DNA of 64,000 nucleotides from contig JARYHS010009186.1 in the NCBI GenBank assembly GCA_031002005.1, forward strand, positions 251,687,199 through 251,751,198. The letters are read 5' to 3'. Made by a program: the position numbers and the translations under genes. Each line of letters opens with the position of its first letter. Positions within the stretch are counted from its first letter, which is position 1. This DNA comes from Vandiemenella viatica (Eukaryota; Arthropoda; Insecta; Orthoptera; Morabidae). The notes under the pieces are model-generated. The model made no database searches, was not told where the DNA came from, and worked only from the letters and a program-made list of their open reading frames with translations. Of the stretch, positions 20,681-31,662 are shown one piece after another.

Positions 20681-20881
20681 AAGACAAGCAATTTAAAAAT
20701 AGCATCAAACTAAGGAAAGGGTGGGGTTAACTGCGGGAGACCTACCACTGCTGATTCCGACAGATTCTTCTTGTGATATAAAATTATGTAAATATCAGCA
20801 GGAAAGTGCGTCTGTATATTTTATTTAAAATTAATTGCGTGAGAAACGAAGCCTGAGTGACCGATATAACACTACAGAGAC

Positions 20882-21008
20882 TTAGAGGGCGTCCCTTAAT
20901 GACGTGAGGTGTTTTACCGAAAATCCGAACCCCCTTCCTCTTTTTGAAATTGCGTCCTCCCCCCTCCCCCCATTATTTCACCTCACGTAATTAATGGACG
21001 CCCCCTTA
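20882..21008. mobile_element. 121-bp MITE with TTA duplication
   Basis: Terminal inverted repeats of 27 bases (24 match) open with GAGGGCGTCCCTTAATGACG at 20885 and end with the complement at 21005. TTA at 20882-20884 and 21006-21008 is a three-base target duplication of the kind made by PIF/Harbinger transposases. No coding. A related end occurs at 53.2 kb. Confidence 0.7.
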
Positions 21009-21228
21009 CACACGCTATCCGTTTGTCACAGTTCAGTTAGTTTTTAACATTTCGTGACAAAATATGTTATTTATCCAAAAAGTATACTATGCCCTTCCTA
21101 ACGATACAAACTATTTCCTTGTCAAGTCCCATCAAGATCCGTTTAGTCTTGAAAACGTTACAAACACACAGAGAGACAGAGTTATTTTCGCACTTATAAT
21201 AGTGATGTAGATCAGAGTGAACATTTTT

Positions 21229-21385
21229 GCGGTCTCGGTGTTGTAGTGGATACAGCACTTTCATCCAGTATTGAAACGGTCTCCGGATCGAGTACGGCTG
21301 AGGGCATTGTTGGCTTTACCTAAATGTTCTAATCGTTTTTGTATCATTTCTCCTTTGAGATTCATTAATAATATGAGCAATGCAT
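21229..21385 (+). mobile_element. SINE-C, second copy
   Basis: A tRNA-like head GGTCTCGGTGTTGTAGTGG, a B-box-like GGATCGAGTACGG, then GAGGGCATTGTTGGCTTTA and GATTCATTAATAATATGAGC. All blocks are shared with the copy at 15.1 kb on the opposite strand. Confidence 0.75.
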
Positions 21386-22879
21386 ACAAGTATACTAGAT
21401 GAGACTCTTTGATTATGGATAGGCCGTAGGTGTCCAAACGGTGAGGAATTTCCCCTAAGACCTCCTAGGTCACCTGACCTCACTGTGTGACGAGGTACAT
21501 CAAGGACTCTGTAGCTGTGTCTACTGTGAATAAACTGAGAAATACGATTACAGGACGAATTTTCCTATCGTGCGGACTTTATAAGGAGCACATTACGTCG
21601 TGCACATAACCATGTTTTAATCATTTCTATTTAAAATTTAGGTTTATTTCTTGTACTAATCATACATAACGCCAGCCTATAAATGTATTCAGATATAGAA
21701 AATTTCTTGATTATATACATTAAAAACCTCAAAGCCCGTCAAAATTTACGAATTTAACGTAGTTTTCTGTGTCTTCTTAGTTCTTTAACTAAAAAGAATT
21801 GTTATAAAATAAAGCTCAATGTAATTCTTCGTGACTTGCGCTGTATCCATTTGGGTTGTGGGTGTATTTCAAACTAACCAAAAACTCCGCTAAAATTACG
21901 CTGGAAAATGGATGTTTTAATGATATGAAAATTAATACATTCACTGTGTCGCATGTTAGTAGCAATAACACATAGCGACGTAAGATTGATCCGGAATATT
22001 CATGGGTTCTTATAACTTTCTTTTTAGTTATCTATGATCCAGACCGATATTATAACGTCTGAATGGCTGATACAGTTACATATGGCTGAAATGATGACCT
22101 CAGCAATATGGCGTCAGTGAATGCAAAGGCAAACAGAAATAAATCTTAACAACTAACGTTACGCCACGTAATATTAGTTTTAATTGGAGTCTAGGCTGCA
22201 GGGATCATGATCAGTGTGGAACTACCTTCGTTGAAATGAAGTAATGATTTCAATAAGAACATACTCGTGAAAAAATTTAAATTATTCTTTTTTTATAAAA
22301 AATAGTAACTTATACCCTCTGCTGTAACGTCAAATGGCAGTTGTAATTCTGACCCAGCCTAAATAACAATCTAATTAGAACTTCCGCTAACATTGCTAAT
22401 CGAAAATTAAAGCCTTAATCTTACATATCAGTGGGTAAAGAATTTAATCAATACTTCTACATCGAAAGAATACTAAATAAACACAAGCAACTAATACTAA
22501 ATATGTCGATTTTAACAAAATACATACTTTTTTCAGTATTCAGACAATTCATTTTTTCGATGATGCTTATCTGAATAGAACCGTCATTAAATAACGCGCA
22601 TAACCTACAATAACATCTCTGGTCGTTGTAAGCAGAGGCAAGGAGCGTGACGTCATAGCGTGACGTCACCGTGTGTCAGAACATCGTGATCAAGACTGGT
22701 ATTTTATAGGTATAGGTATTATGAGCTTCACATATTAATGATATTTTTGAGAGCATCTTTGGCAGCAAAGAATAAACCTGGAGTAACAGCCCACAGAACG
22801 AGGTGAAGACTAAGTACATGATTAATTGTTTTCAAGTAGGCAACATGGCTTTAGGCAAGGTTATTCATGCGAATCTCAG
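21386..22879. other. AT-rich, including repeat R1 copy (22385-22670)
   Basis: No gene. 22385-22670 is the uninterrupted paralogue of the repeat at 11.7-12.1 kb. It ends in two cAMP-response elements (TGACGTCA at 22648-22655 and 22661-22668) spaced 13 bases apart. The rest is unassigned. Confidence 0.5.
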
Positions 22880-24100
22880 GTGGTGGGAATTATGCAAGAT
22901 ATTTCAGATGAAATGGACAAGGGAGGCCAAATTGATAGTGTAGCACTAGTTCTGTCAAAGGCTTTTTAATAGAGTGAGCCATAAAATAGTAGGAAATAAC
23001 GTAAAAACTATTGGAGTGGATGAGAAACTGATTTGCTGAGTAGAACAGTTTTTAAAAGATAGAAAACAGAAAGTTAGGGTAGGAAATGCAGTATCATAAG
23101 AAGTGGAAATAAAATTGGAAGTGCCGCAGGGAAGTGTATTGGAACCAATGCTATTCAATATTCTAATGAATAATTGTGTTGATTGTTTACTATCAGAAAT
23201 TGGATTGTTTGCAGATGTTATAAAAGGATCAAAATGTTAGACGATTGTAAACAGTTGCAGGGTGATCTGGACAGGATATATAGTTGGGTTGGTAAACATG
23301 GGATGAAGATAATGCAAAGAAGAGTCAACTTATTAGATACACATATACAAAACTAAAGGTTGATTATGAACATAAGGTGGGGAAGGAATTGCTTGTTAAA
23401 GACTTGAAATGTAAATATCTTGGCATTACATTTGATAAGAAGTTTTAGTGGGCAGGACACATTAGACAGGAGGTAGGAAAAGGTTTCGAAATTCTCCACT
23501 TGTTGGAGAGAGTGATGAGGGGATGTACGGGAGAAGTAAAGGAATTGGGTTACAAAACTTTGGTCAGATCATTGCTCGAATATGGTAGTTTAGTATGGGA
23601 CCCACATTTTTAATATCAAATAAAGGAATTAGAGAGGGTGCAAAAAAAGTCTGCTAGATATGTTTCTGAACATTATCGCGGAATGCAATCAGTAACAGAT
23701 ATGATAAAAGAGCTGGAATGGGATTCATTGCAAGACAGGAGGATGGTGAAGAGGGTCTTGGGAGTGCAAAAGGCAAATGTTGGCGATGAGGCATGGAAAG
23801 ATATTATTGTAGGTATGAAAAGTAGTGCATGGAAGGGAAAAGATGACCATGACCACAAGCTGGCAATCTATTTGAGGCGCAAGGATGTAGGAAGATTCTC
23901 TTTTTTAGGTTAGGCTGTCAGGGATTGGAATAAGTTACCAAGGGAATTGATGAATAATTTGCCAAAAACGTTGAAAGAATTTAAAGTTAAAATTTGTAAA
24001 GGGTAAATGTAGGCGGGTGCAGGAAAGGGGGAAAATGGGTGTGCAGGAAAATTGCCCCCGGAGCAGGCGCTTTATTGCAATTTAATTAAATGAATATATT
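22880..24100 (+). pseudogene. LINE-B, reverse transcriptase remnant and 3' end
   Basis: A 5'-truncated non-LTR retrotransposon with stops and frameshifts. RT motif A survives as LVLSKAF (Asp lost) near 22950, motif B as VPQGSVLEPMLFNI near 23120, and the catalytic FADD as FADV near 23210. The C-terminal region includes YLGITFDKK, a DPHF.YQI.ELERVQK block and DDHDHKLA...GRFSFLG (23845-23912). The 3' UTR ends in GCCCCCGGAGCAGGCGC and ATTTAATTAAATG. It cannot encode an active enzyme. The same family occurs at 25.5, 44.0, 54.0 and 62.1 kb. Confidence 0.85.
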
Positions 24101-25184
24101 AATAATAGAGAGCGAGAGACATCAGTAAGATGGCTGGATGATACGGAAGCAGCTAAAAGGAAGCTGCCAAAATTATGGGAATGGTTGGACCTTGAATTAA
24201 AAGATTATTTGTATTAAAGTTACGTATATGTAAGAGTTGTCTTGAAAAATATGCAATATTTAAGAATCTCCGGGATAAAAGTTTGTTAAATTGAAACTTG
24301 GCAAATTTAATAGCTGTCATATAACAGATCGCACTCTTAAAAAAAAAAATAACAAGAAAGAAAAGCAAGGTAGAGTATGCATTTTATTTCAGATAAAGGA
24401 AACAAAATGAGGAGAGATTAACGGTAAATGTAATCGGAAAGTTGGACTTAAAAGTCATTTATGTGTAAAGACGGCAAAGAGTATTTCCCATTCTGGGCGT
24501 AAGTTGGTAAAGACAATATAATATCAAAATAATATAAATGAATTGCTGAAGACGCGACAAGAGTAGTAAATGGTTAGCAGAACGATAAAAACTAGCGTAG
24601 TGGTTGTTGTAACTTCAGAAGAAAAGTTTGTACTCTGTATTTTGAAAGCAATTCCGAGTTCCTCGTTTCATAATTAAAAATTTACAGCCTATTAAAATCT
24701 GGTTATTCGTTTTGAAACACCATGTATTTATAGCTGTACGGTTGCAGTTCTCAATATTGCACATGAAAATTACTGTTTCGGCACACTGCCACGATAATTC
24801 CTCGCCGGCGAGAATTTCTTTGTAGTTGTTCTGTTGGCTTTGTTCCTTTGCACAAGAGGAGGGGAACGCTTGCAGCTGCCTGTGATTACCCTGCAAGTGA
24901 ACGAGGCTAATGCAAACTGCGCAGCTTGCAAACACTTGCCGTGTCTCGTGAGCGAATCAACTAGTAGTTCGATGGTAAGTCTGTGAACAGCAGGAGAAAA
25001 AGATGAGGGTTTATCCAGTTTTCCGCGCAGTAAGCACCAATAAATTCTAGAACTACGCTGGTAATAATTCGATTTCATTCCTTGGCTATAAATTAAGGAC
25101 TAGCAGTAGCTAAATACTGATTGACGATTATTTTTGGCTTTAGTACTCACACACGTTCTAACGTCAAAAGCCGGACTTTCACAT
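24101..25184. other. AT-rich, nothing recognised
   Basis: A 106-codon minus frame at 24615-24935 has no family resemblance. No repeat structure was seen. Confidence 0.4.
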
Positions 25185-25318
25185 TTTTTTTTTTTTTTTG
25201 TTAACATCATGGTTATTAGAGGCGGGATGGGATTTGGGCATGGAACTGGAAGGAATTCGGTCATGGCATTTTTTAAGGAAGCATCCAGGCATTCGCCTGA
25301 GTGATTTGGGGAAGACTT
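25185..25318 (-). mobile_element. SINE-A, truncated
   Basis: T-run, then ATGGTTATTAGAGGCGGGAT and the complement of the body through GCATTCGCCTGAGTGATTTG. The head is missing. Confidence 0.75.
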
Positions 25319-25485
25319 TCACAAATTCCACGCTGAAACTACAATTACTTACTACTATAAGGTACGGATTCATCGTAGTGAAAGTGATATTTAAGACTGA
25401 ATTCGAGCAATTTCTGCATCACCATTTTCAATTTTCAAAGGAGATGCAGAGACTTTTAAAGAATTGTAATGCTCGTATAAAGGAG

Positions 25486-26006
25486 ATTTAATTTAATTTA
25501 ATTGCGATGGTGCATATGCTCCGGTGACAATTTCCCTACACACCCATTTGCCCCCCCCCCCCCTTTTCCTGTAATCATCTACTTTTTCCCTCTACAAATT
25601 TCATCTTTAACGTTCATCTTTCAACGTTTTTGGTAAGTTATTCATCAATTTAATCCCTGACCTACGAAAGAGAATCTTCCCACAACCTTGTGCCTGAAAT
25701 TGAGTGCCAGCTTGTGGTCATGGTCATCTTTTCCCTTCCACGCATTACTTTCCATTCTTACACCAATATCTGTCCACGCTTCATCACCAACATACGCCTT
25801 GTGCGTTTCCATTACTATCTTCACCCTCCTCCTTCCAATGAATTCCATCCCAGCTCTTTTATCGTATCAGTTACTGGTTGAGTTCTGCGATAATTTCCAG
25901 AAATAAATCTAGCAGCCATTCTTTGCTCCCTCTCCAACTCCTGTATATGATACCCATAATGCGGGTCCCATACTACACTACCATATTCGAGCAATGGTCT
26001 CACCAA

Positions 26007-26041
<35 letters not shown>

Positions 26042-26745
26042 GGCATTCGGCAACGGAGGCCATACAGCCAGCTCAAAGTGTATTTTTTCCAATGTATGGA
26101 CGCCACAGGACGGACAAGACATTCACACAGACACACAACACTTAACATCCATGCCCGCGGCCGGATTCGAACCGGCGGCCTTCGGCACGTGGAGCTAGCA
26201 CTCTAGCCCCTACGCTACCGAGGCCGGCCCCTCACCAAAGTTTTGTAAACCACTTCCTTTACTTCTCTCGTTCATCCCCTCATCACTCTCTCCAACAAGT
26301 GAAGGATTTTGAAACTTTTCCTACTAACTGATCAATGTGTACTGCCCAGTTAAGCTTGTTATCAAATGTAATTCCAAGATATTTACATTTCAGGTCTTCA
26401 AAAACCAATTCTTTCCCCACCTTATAATTATAATAAACCTTTAGTTTTTTATTTGTGTTTCTAATAAGCTGACTCTTCTTTGCATTTATCTTCATTCCAT
26501 GTTTACCAATCCAGCTAGATATCCTGACCAGGTCATCCTGCAGCTGCTTACAGTCCTTTGCAGTTTTGATCCTTTTATACAGCATTATTTCACCTCCAAA
26601 CAATCTAATTTATGATAGTAAACAATCAACACAATTATTCATTAGAATATTCAATAGAAATGGTCCTAATACGATACCCTGTGGCATTCTTATTTTTACT
26701 TCCACTACTTTTGATACGGCATTTCCTACCCTATTCTTTTAAAAT
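25486..26745 (-). pseudogene. LINE-B copy, split by SINE-B
   Basis: A minus-strand LINE-B copy. The 3' end begins at ATTTAATTTAATTTAATTG (25489-25507) with a C13 run in the UTR. The coding part includes DDHDHKLALNFRHK...GRFSFVG (about 25660-25730), then ELEREQRMAARF (about 25930), then the SINE-B insertion. Beyond it come KCKYLGITFDNKLNW and a WIGKHGMKINAKKSQ block (26283-26603). RT motif B traces lie beyond 26630. Frameshifts remain, but this copy keeps better codons than the 23-kb copy. Confidence 0.85.
25999..26244 (-). mobile_element. SINE-B with 12-14-bp target duplication
   Basis: Element 26011-26230 lies inside LINE-B. Its tRNA-like head is on minus: GGCCTCGGTAGCGTAGGGG, then B box GGTTCGAATCC. 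The body includes a CGTCCATACATTGGAAAAAA block, and a long A tail (T-run 26009-26038 on plus) ends it. CTCACCAAAGTT flanks both sides (25999-26010 and 26231-26242), so the insertion is exact and rather young. Confidence 0.9.
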
Positions 26746-27125
26746 TCTCATGCGTCCATATTTGGACTAGTGTTGAGCTGTTTGGATGCCGTGTCGTAAG
26801 GGATTGATTGACAGTACAGAGAAAGTAAAGAGAAGAGCCGCTCGATCCGTAACTGTTTGCAACAATTCTTACGAAAGAGTCACATAATTGATTCATAGAT
26901 TAGGCTGGGATTTTGGCAGACAGACGATGTAGCTTTTGTTTGAATTTATGGGTGACCTTGCGAGAAACTTCTTTCATTGATGAGTGCGATGAAATACTTC
27001 GTTTTCGTTCACCAACCTATTCGCGTCTTAATGATAGGAGAGATAGAGATAAATGAGGTCCCAAACAGATGATTATGCAAATTCTTTTTTAACTCATGCT
27101 ATTCGGGCCTGGAATGTACAGAGTT
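26746..27125 (+). pseudogene. LINE C-terminal fragment (LINE-A-like)
   Basis: The plus-strand translation, with stops, reads ILMRPYLD..AVWMPCRKGLI, then a VKRRAARSV block and LGWDF..R, and ends near THAIRAWN. This is the thumb/C-terminal part of a non-LTR reverse transcriptase, as in LINE-A (RPHVEYCCSVWGP...RRAARFV). It abuts the inner edge of the LINE-B copy in opposite orientation. Confidence 0.7.
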
Positions 27126-27228
27126 AGTTTTGGGTGAAAGTACTCTCTGCCACAAAAAATTTTGTGGTCTGCAGAGCAGACATGAAGTTAAGATCACATG
27201 AGGTTTTCCATGAGATATACAGTCTTTT

Positions 27229-27478
27229 ACCGAGCGTGGTGGTGTAACGGTTAGTGCTCTGGCCTCGCATTCGGAGGACGACGGTTCGAATCCCCGTCCG
27301 GGCATACAGATTTGGGTTTTCCATGGTTTCCCCAAATCACTCCAGGCGAATGCCGGGATGCTCCCTTCAAAAGGTCATGGCCGAATTCCTTCCCGTTTCT
27401 TGTCCCCAGTCCCATCCTGCCTCTAATGACCTCGACGTCGACGAGGCGTAAAGCTATATGCAAAAAAAAAAAAAAAAA
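27229..27478 (+). mobile_element. SINE-A (tail type A), full length
   Basis: Head ACCGAGCGTGGTGGTGTAAC with A box, B box GGTTCGAATCC, full body, the tail hairpin CCTCGACGTCGACGAGG and AAAGC, then an A17 tail. This is the best-preserved copy in the window and a good reference for the family. Confidence 0.9.
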
Positions 27479-27614
27479 CAAAAGCAAAAAAAATTGCATT
27501 CTGACGTCTTTTTCCTGTTTCAGCTGATAAAACTGTAAAACATATGAATATCCAGTTAACTATTGCTCAGTAACTCCTGGTTATTTCTCACTTTCTGTAT
27601 TGAGAAGCAACATA

Positions 27615-28122
27615 CACAGACGGAAAAAAAAATCCCAACACCAAGAAAAAATTATTGTAGAGTAATGAAATTTGGACAATGCATTTGTCAAGTTAACATG
27701 TTTAATTGATTAAATTTTCAAGATCACAGGTTAATTTAAGCTCAAGAAAATGCATTTCAAATGTGAAATACTGTTAAATTAATAGCCGGTGTAACCTCCA
27801 GAATTTTGAATGCAAGCCTGCAAACGTGAATGCATTGTGTCATACAGGTTTCGAATGTCACTTTGTGGTATGGAGTTCCATGCTTGTTGTACTTGTGCTG
27901 TCAATACTGGGACGGTCAGTGCTGGCTGTGGATGATGCTGGAGTTGTCGTCCAATGATATCCCATACGTGTTCAATTGGAGACAGATCTGGTGATCTCGC
28001 AGGCCAAGGTAACATGTCGACACTCTGTAGAGCACGTTGCGAGACAACAGCGGTATGAGGGCGAGCGTTATCCTGTTGAAAAACTCCCCCTTGAATGCTG
28101 TTCATGAATGGCAGCACTACAG
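27615..28122 (-). repeat. Left arm of the fold-back element
   Basis: Reverse complement of 28528-29036. The only length difference I see is in the homopolymer next to the end (A9 in the left arm; A8 plus TA in the right arm read on minus). On minus it encodes the same last ~112 transposase residues (QQDNARPHT...GGYTGY) as the right arm encodes on plus. Confidence 0.92.
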
Positions 28123-28871
28123 AAATTCGAGCTGCAGTTGGTACCACAGTGACACAACGAACTGTTAGAAATCGGTTACTTCAAGGACAGCTCCGAGCCA
28201 GGCGCCCTGTAGCGTGCATTCCACTGACTACAAGCCATCGCCGTTTGCGACTCCAGTGGTGTCAAGCCAGAGCTCATTGGAGGACGGAGTGGAGATCTGT
28301 TGTGTTTTCTGATGAAAGCAGGTTCTGCCTTGGTGCCAGTGATGGCCGAGTGTTGGTCAGAAGGAGGCCAGGGGAACGCCTGCAACCAAACTGTCTGCGG
28401 CCTAGACACACTGGACCTACACCTGGAGTCATGGTCTGGGGAGCAATTTCCTATGACAGCAGGAGCACTCTTGTGGTTATACCAAACACACTGACTGCAA
28501 ATTTGTACGTCAGTCTGGTAATTCAACCTGTAGTGCTGCCATTCATGAACAGCATTCAAGGGGGAGTTTTTCAACAGGATAACGCTCGCCCTCATACCGC
28601 TGTTGTCTCGCAACGTGCTCTACAGAGTGTCGACATGTTACCTTGGCCTGCGAGATCACCAGATCTGTCTCCAATTGAACACGTATGGGATATCATTGGA
28701 CGACAACTCCAGCATCATCCACAGCCAGCACTGACCGTCCCAGTATTGACAGCACAAGTACAACAAGCATGGAACTCCATACCACAAAGTGACATTCGAA
28801 ACCTGTATGACACAATGCATTCACGTTTGCAGGCTTGCATTCAAAATTCTGGAGGTTACACCGGCTATTAA
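28095..28871 (+). CDS. Tc1-like transposase, N-terminally truncated
   Basis: A 258-residue open frame for an IS630/Tc1-type cut-and-paste transposase, acting in the nucleus on the element ends. Residues 1-9 come from antisense left-arm sequence and are not authentic. Native sequence starts around residue 10. Part of the second helix-turn-helix (RTVRNRLLQGQLRARRP) is at 22-38. The catalytic triad appears intact: FSDESRF (Asp73), QQDNARPH (Asp162) and SPIEHVW (Glu195). Thirty-two residues separate the last two, against 34 in typical Tc1. The front DNA-binding domain is missing, so end recognition is unlikely even though the catalytic core is open. The frame ends GGYTGY just before the terminal repeat. 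The lack of stops suggests a recent origin. Confidence 0.85.
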   Translation: MLFMNGSTTEIRAAVGTTVTQRTVRNRLLQGQLRARRPVACIPLTTSHRRLRLQWCQARAHWRTEWRSVVFSDESRFCLGASDGRVLVRRRPGERLQPNCLRPRHTGPTPGVMVWGAISYDSRSTLVVIPNTLTANLYVSLVIQPVVLPFMNSIQGGVFQQDNARPHTAVVSQRALQSVDMLPWPARSPDLSPIEHVWDIIGRQLQHHPQPALTVPVLTAQVQQAWNSIPQSDIRNLYDTMHSRLQACIQNSGGYTGY

Positions 28872-29036
28872 TTTAACAGTATTTCACATTTGAAATGCAT
28901 TTTCTTGAGCTTAAATTAACCTGTGATCTTGAAAATTTAATCAATTAAACATGTTAACTTGACAAATGCATTGTCCAAATTTCATTACTCTACAATAATT
29001 TTTTCTTGGTGTTGGGATATTTTTTTTCCGTCTGTG

Positions 29037-29152
29037 TAGTACTGTGCAATGATGTGACGACCAGATGTTAACTATACTTACAAGACGTGTGCCACAGTTT
29101 AGCTGTTTGCAACATTTGTTATCGAATGTTGGCAGCAGTGTACCATTGACAA
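29037..29152. other. Short spacer
   Basis: Between the TA flank of the Tc1 element and the next SINE-A; nothing recognised. Confidence 0.4.
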
Positions 29153-29362
29153 ACCGAGCCATGTGGCCTCGCATTCGGTAGGGCGCGAGTTCGAATCCCC
29201 GTCCAGCCCCCCAGATTTCGGTTTTCCGTTCTTTCCCGAATCATTCCAGCGAATGCAAGAACTATTTGTTCTGAAGACTATGACCGAACTCCTTCCCGTT
29301 CATTTCCATTAACCCCCACGCGCCTCTAATGACCGAGACGTCGACGAAGTGAAAAGCACGTA
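29153..29362 (+). mobile_element. SINE-A with deleted A-box region
   Basis: The head starts ACCGAG but jumps to TGGCCTCGCATTCGG, so the A-box segment is lost while the B box (GTTCGAATCC) stays. The body is diverged. The tail reads CGAGACGTCGACGAAG. Confidence 0.75.
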
Positions 29363-29489
29363 GACAAAATGAAAATTAATAAAGAATACTGAAATGTCTC
29401 TTCAGTATCATACTTCGCCATTTTTCTTTCTTTCATATTTCTGAGTCAGTCTGAATGTACTGCTGTAAGTTGTTTCGGCGGAATCGTTA
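29363..29489. other. AT-rich spacer
   Basis: Nothing recognised. Confidence 0.4.
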
Positions 29490-30362
29490 TCTATATCTAT
29501 AAAACGAAAACCGGAAATGTTGGTCATATAAAAACTTGGAAACTACGGGCCGAATTCGATGGAGTTTTCACCGTTTTAAAGCTTAGAATCTTACTTCACT
29601 GGTCTGGCATGTCTTATGTTTCAACGTTAAATAATGAAGGAGCATTAAATGAAATTCTGAACGTATGGTGAGAAATTCCACAGGAGGAATTACTAGATGC
29701 CGCATACTCCGCACTAAACACACAACACAATGTCTCTGACCATAGCCTTTAATTAAAGCAATAAGATAACTTACAGTAATAACTATTTTGCACACTAAAC
29801 AAAACTTTAAGTGTTCTTTCTTTTAATTCGATATATTCAATTTTTAAAAGCCACAGCATGAAGTATTCTTTCCATTAATTCGGGATATCAATTTTAATAC
29901 GACATAGATAGCCGTAAAAACAACAGAGATTTTCCTTAAGCAAGATCTCTGGACAATATCTCTGGCCTTCAGCATTAATCTTCTGTTTACGATAATATTA
30001 TTCCGGATTCACTTTTGATATTTTATCTGCAGAGTTAAAGGATCTGGAGTTTCGAGCCACAAGTATATCCTTTCACTTCGCAATTGAATCAAATGTGAGT
30101 TTTCAACATAATCTAGAGTTGTTCAGCAATGTAGTAAGCTTGATATACATGAATCGTTTCGGACGAATGAAAATAGTATATGTGCAAATAAACTTCAGCC
30201 CACCAGTTTCTTGGTAGGGGGCGGGTGAATGTAAGTTTGCTTTAATTCCGAAAAAGTTTGCGCGTATTTTATGAAACTTTGTACAAATGTTTTGCGGGAA
30301 TAAAAATAGGGTACGGTTAAATCTACGCGAACTATACCGGGCAACGCCGGAAACTCCGCTAG
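29490..30362 (+). mobile_element. Non-autonomous Helitron
   Basis: The 5' end TCTATATCTATAAAACGAAA follows an A (29489). The 3' end CTAG (30359-30362) is followed by T. Eleven bases before it a short hairpin CCGGGCAACGCCGG stands, the typical rolling-circle terminator. Insertion between A and T without duplication fits. There is no helicase coding; the internal frames (29583-29795, 30103-30447) are not protein-like. Confidence 0.8.
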
Positions 30363-31631
30363 TGTAATTATAATGTCTCCAATCGTGATTGTATAAACGA
30401 GAAGTTGCTATAAGATGTTTCGACAGAACGGAAAAATAAATGGTCACTGGTGTGACATGGCGAAACTTATCTGGACACTCACTGGATTTCTCAACACCCT
30501 CTATTTCCTCTCACACTTCTAAAGGAACCGCTTATAACTTTGAATTTTGCTTTTTGAATAACGTGTCCTGAATTTGTTTGAGTTGCCTTCCGAATAATGT
30601 GATCAAATCTTTAGAAGTTTCATTTAAACTCCTCGTAAACAAGAAACGACGCCTCCAGATCTCGGGAATCTGTGTGTAATTCGAAGTTCTGAACACTGCA
30701 GACTAGTGAGGACAAGTGGAAGGTCGGGAATTAAAGAGGAATTTAGCGTCGTCGCCACTTGTTTCGCTCTCGTTAGAAGGACGAGCGGCGCGGAGTTTGG
30801 TAATGATTGGAAGGATTTACTCTGCAACAGTTTGCGCCCTGCCACCTAGCCTGCCCACTCGCCAGCCAGCTGAGCTAATGGCTTCTTTGATTGCGGCGGG
30901 AGACGAACTTTAATGAAACCTAAGAGTCGAGCAGCCGGCGCAAGCTCGATTAACCATTCGACCTGGCAGCAAAACAACTCGCTTTGCTACGGCAGCGGCG
31001 TAGAGCTTTATTATCTAACATTTTTATGGATCCACAACCTCATGCTAAAAACTTAGTGCCATCAATACTAATAAAAGTCTAAGCTTGGTCATTGTGTCCG
31101 TAAAGCAATGACGTCCACGCACCTAGGCTTCGTCGACAAATTAACAGCGGCCAAAGAAATTTCTGTAAAACAACGTTATGAGCGTTATTTTGTGAGAATT
31201 CCGTTTAGCTAAGCAACTGAGAATAAATGAAGTTAGTGAACACTGAATGGAAATTGTGAACCTCGGTAGAATTCGGGCAAACGCTGTCTAGGATCACTCG
31301 GTTTGTCGCAGCCAGCACGAACACTGTTGGCCTAGCACCGCAAACAAAGTACAGGGGACCGAGCCTTGTCGTAAGCTCGAGCCTGACAGCAGGCGTGCTG
31401 CGTCGGGACGATGTCACGCTGGTACTCGTTCCGTACAACCGGAACACCCACCGAACAGCATCCCAAACTTAAAATTACTAAATAGAAGGATGAAGTAACT
31501 AAAAAATTAAAGAGTATATGTCTTCTTCTTGGTATTTTCTACGCGCTGTTGTACCATTCTATAAGACTGTATACGTTTAGTTTCGGAAAATTCAGACACT
31601 TTTCGACCGGGCAAAAATCTATTTTCATTAC

Positions 31632-31662
<31 letters not shown>

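Larger units (their letters stand above)
27615..29036 (+). mobile_element. Fold-back Tc1-like element
   Basis: A 1422-bp element between TA dinucleotides (27613-27614 and 29037-29038), the Tc1 target. Ends are CACAGACGGAAAAAAAAA and its complement. The left arm 27615-28122 and the right arm 28528-29036 are almost perfect reverse complements over ~508 bases, far longer than normal Tc1 terminal repeats. The arms contain the end of the transposase gene, so the original 5' half has been replaced by an inverted copy of the 3' half. The unique centre is 28123-28527. Confidence 0.92.
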
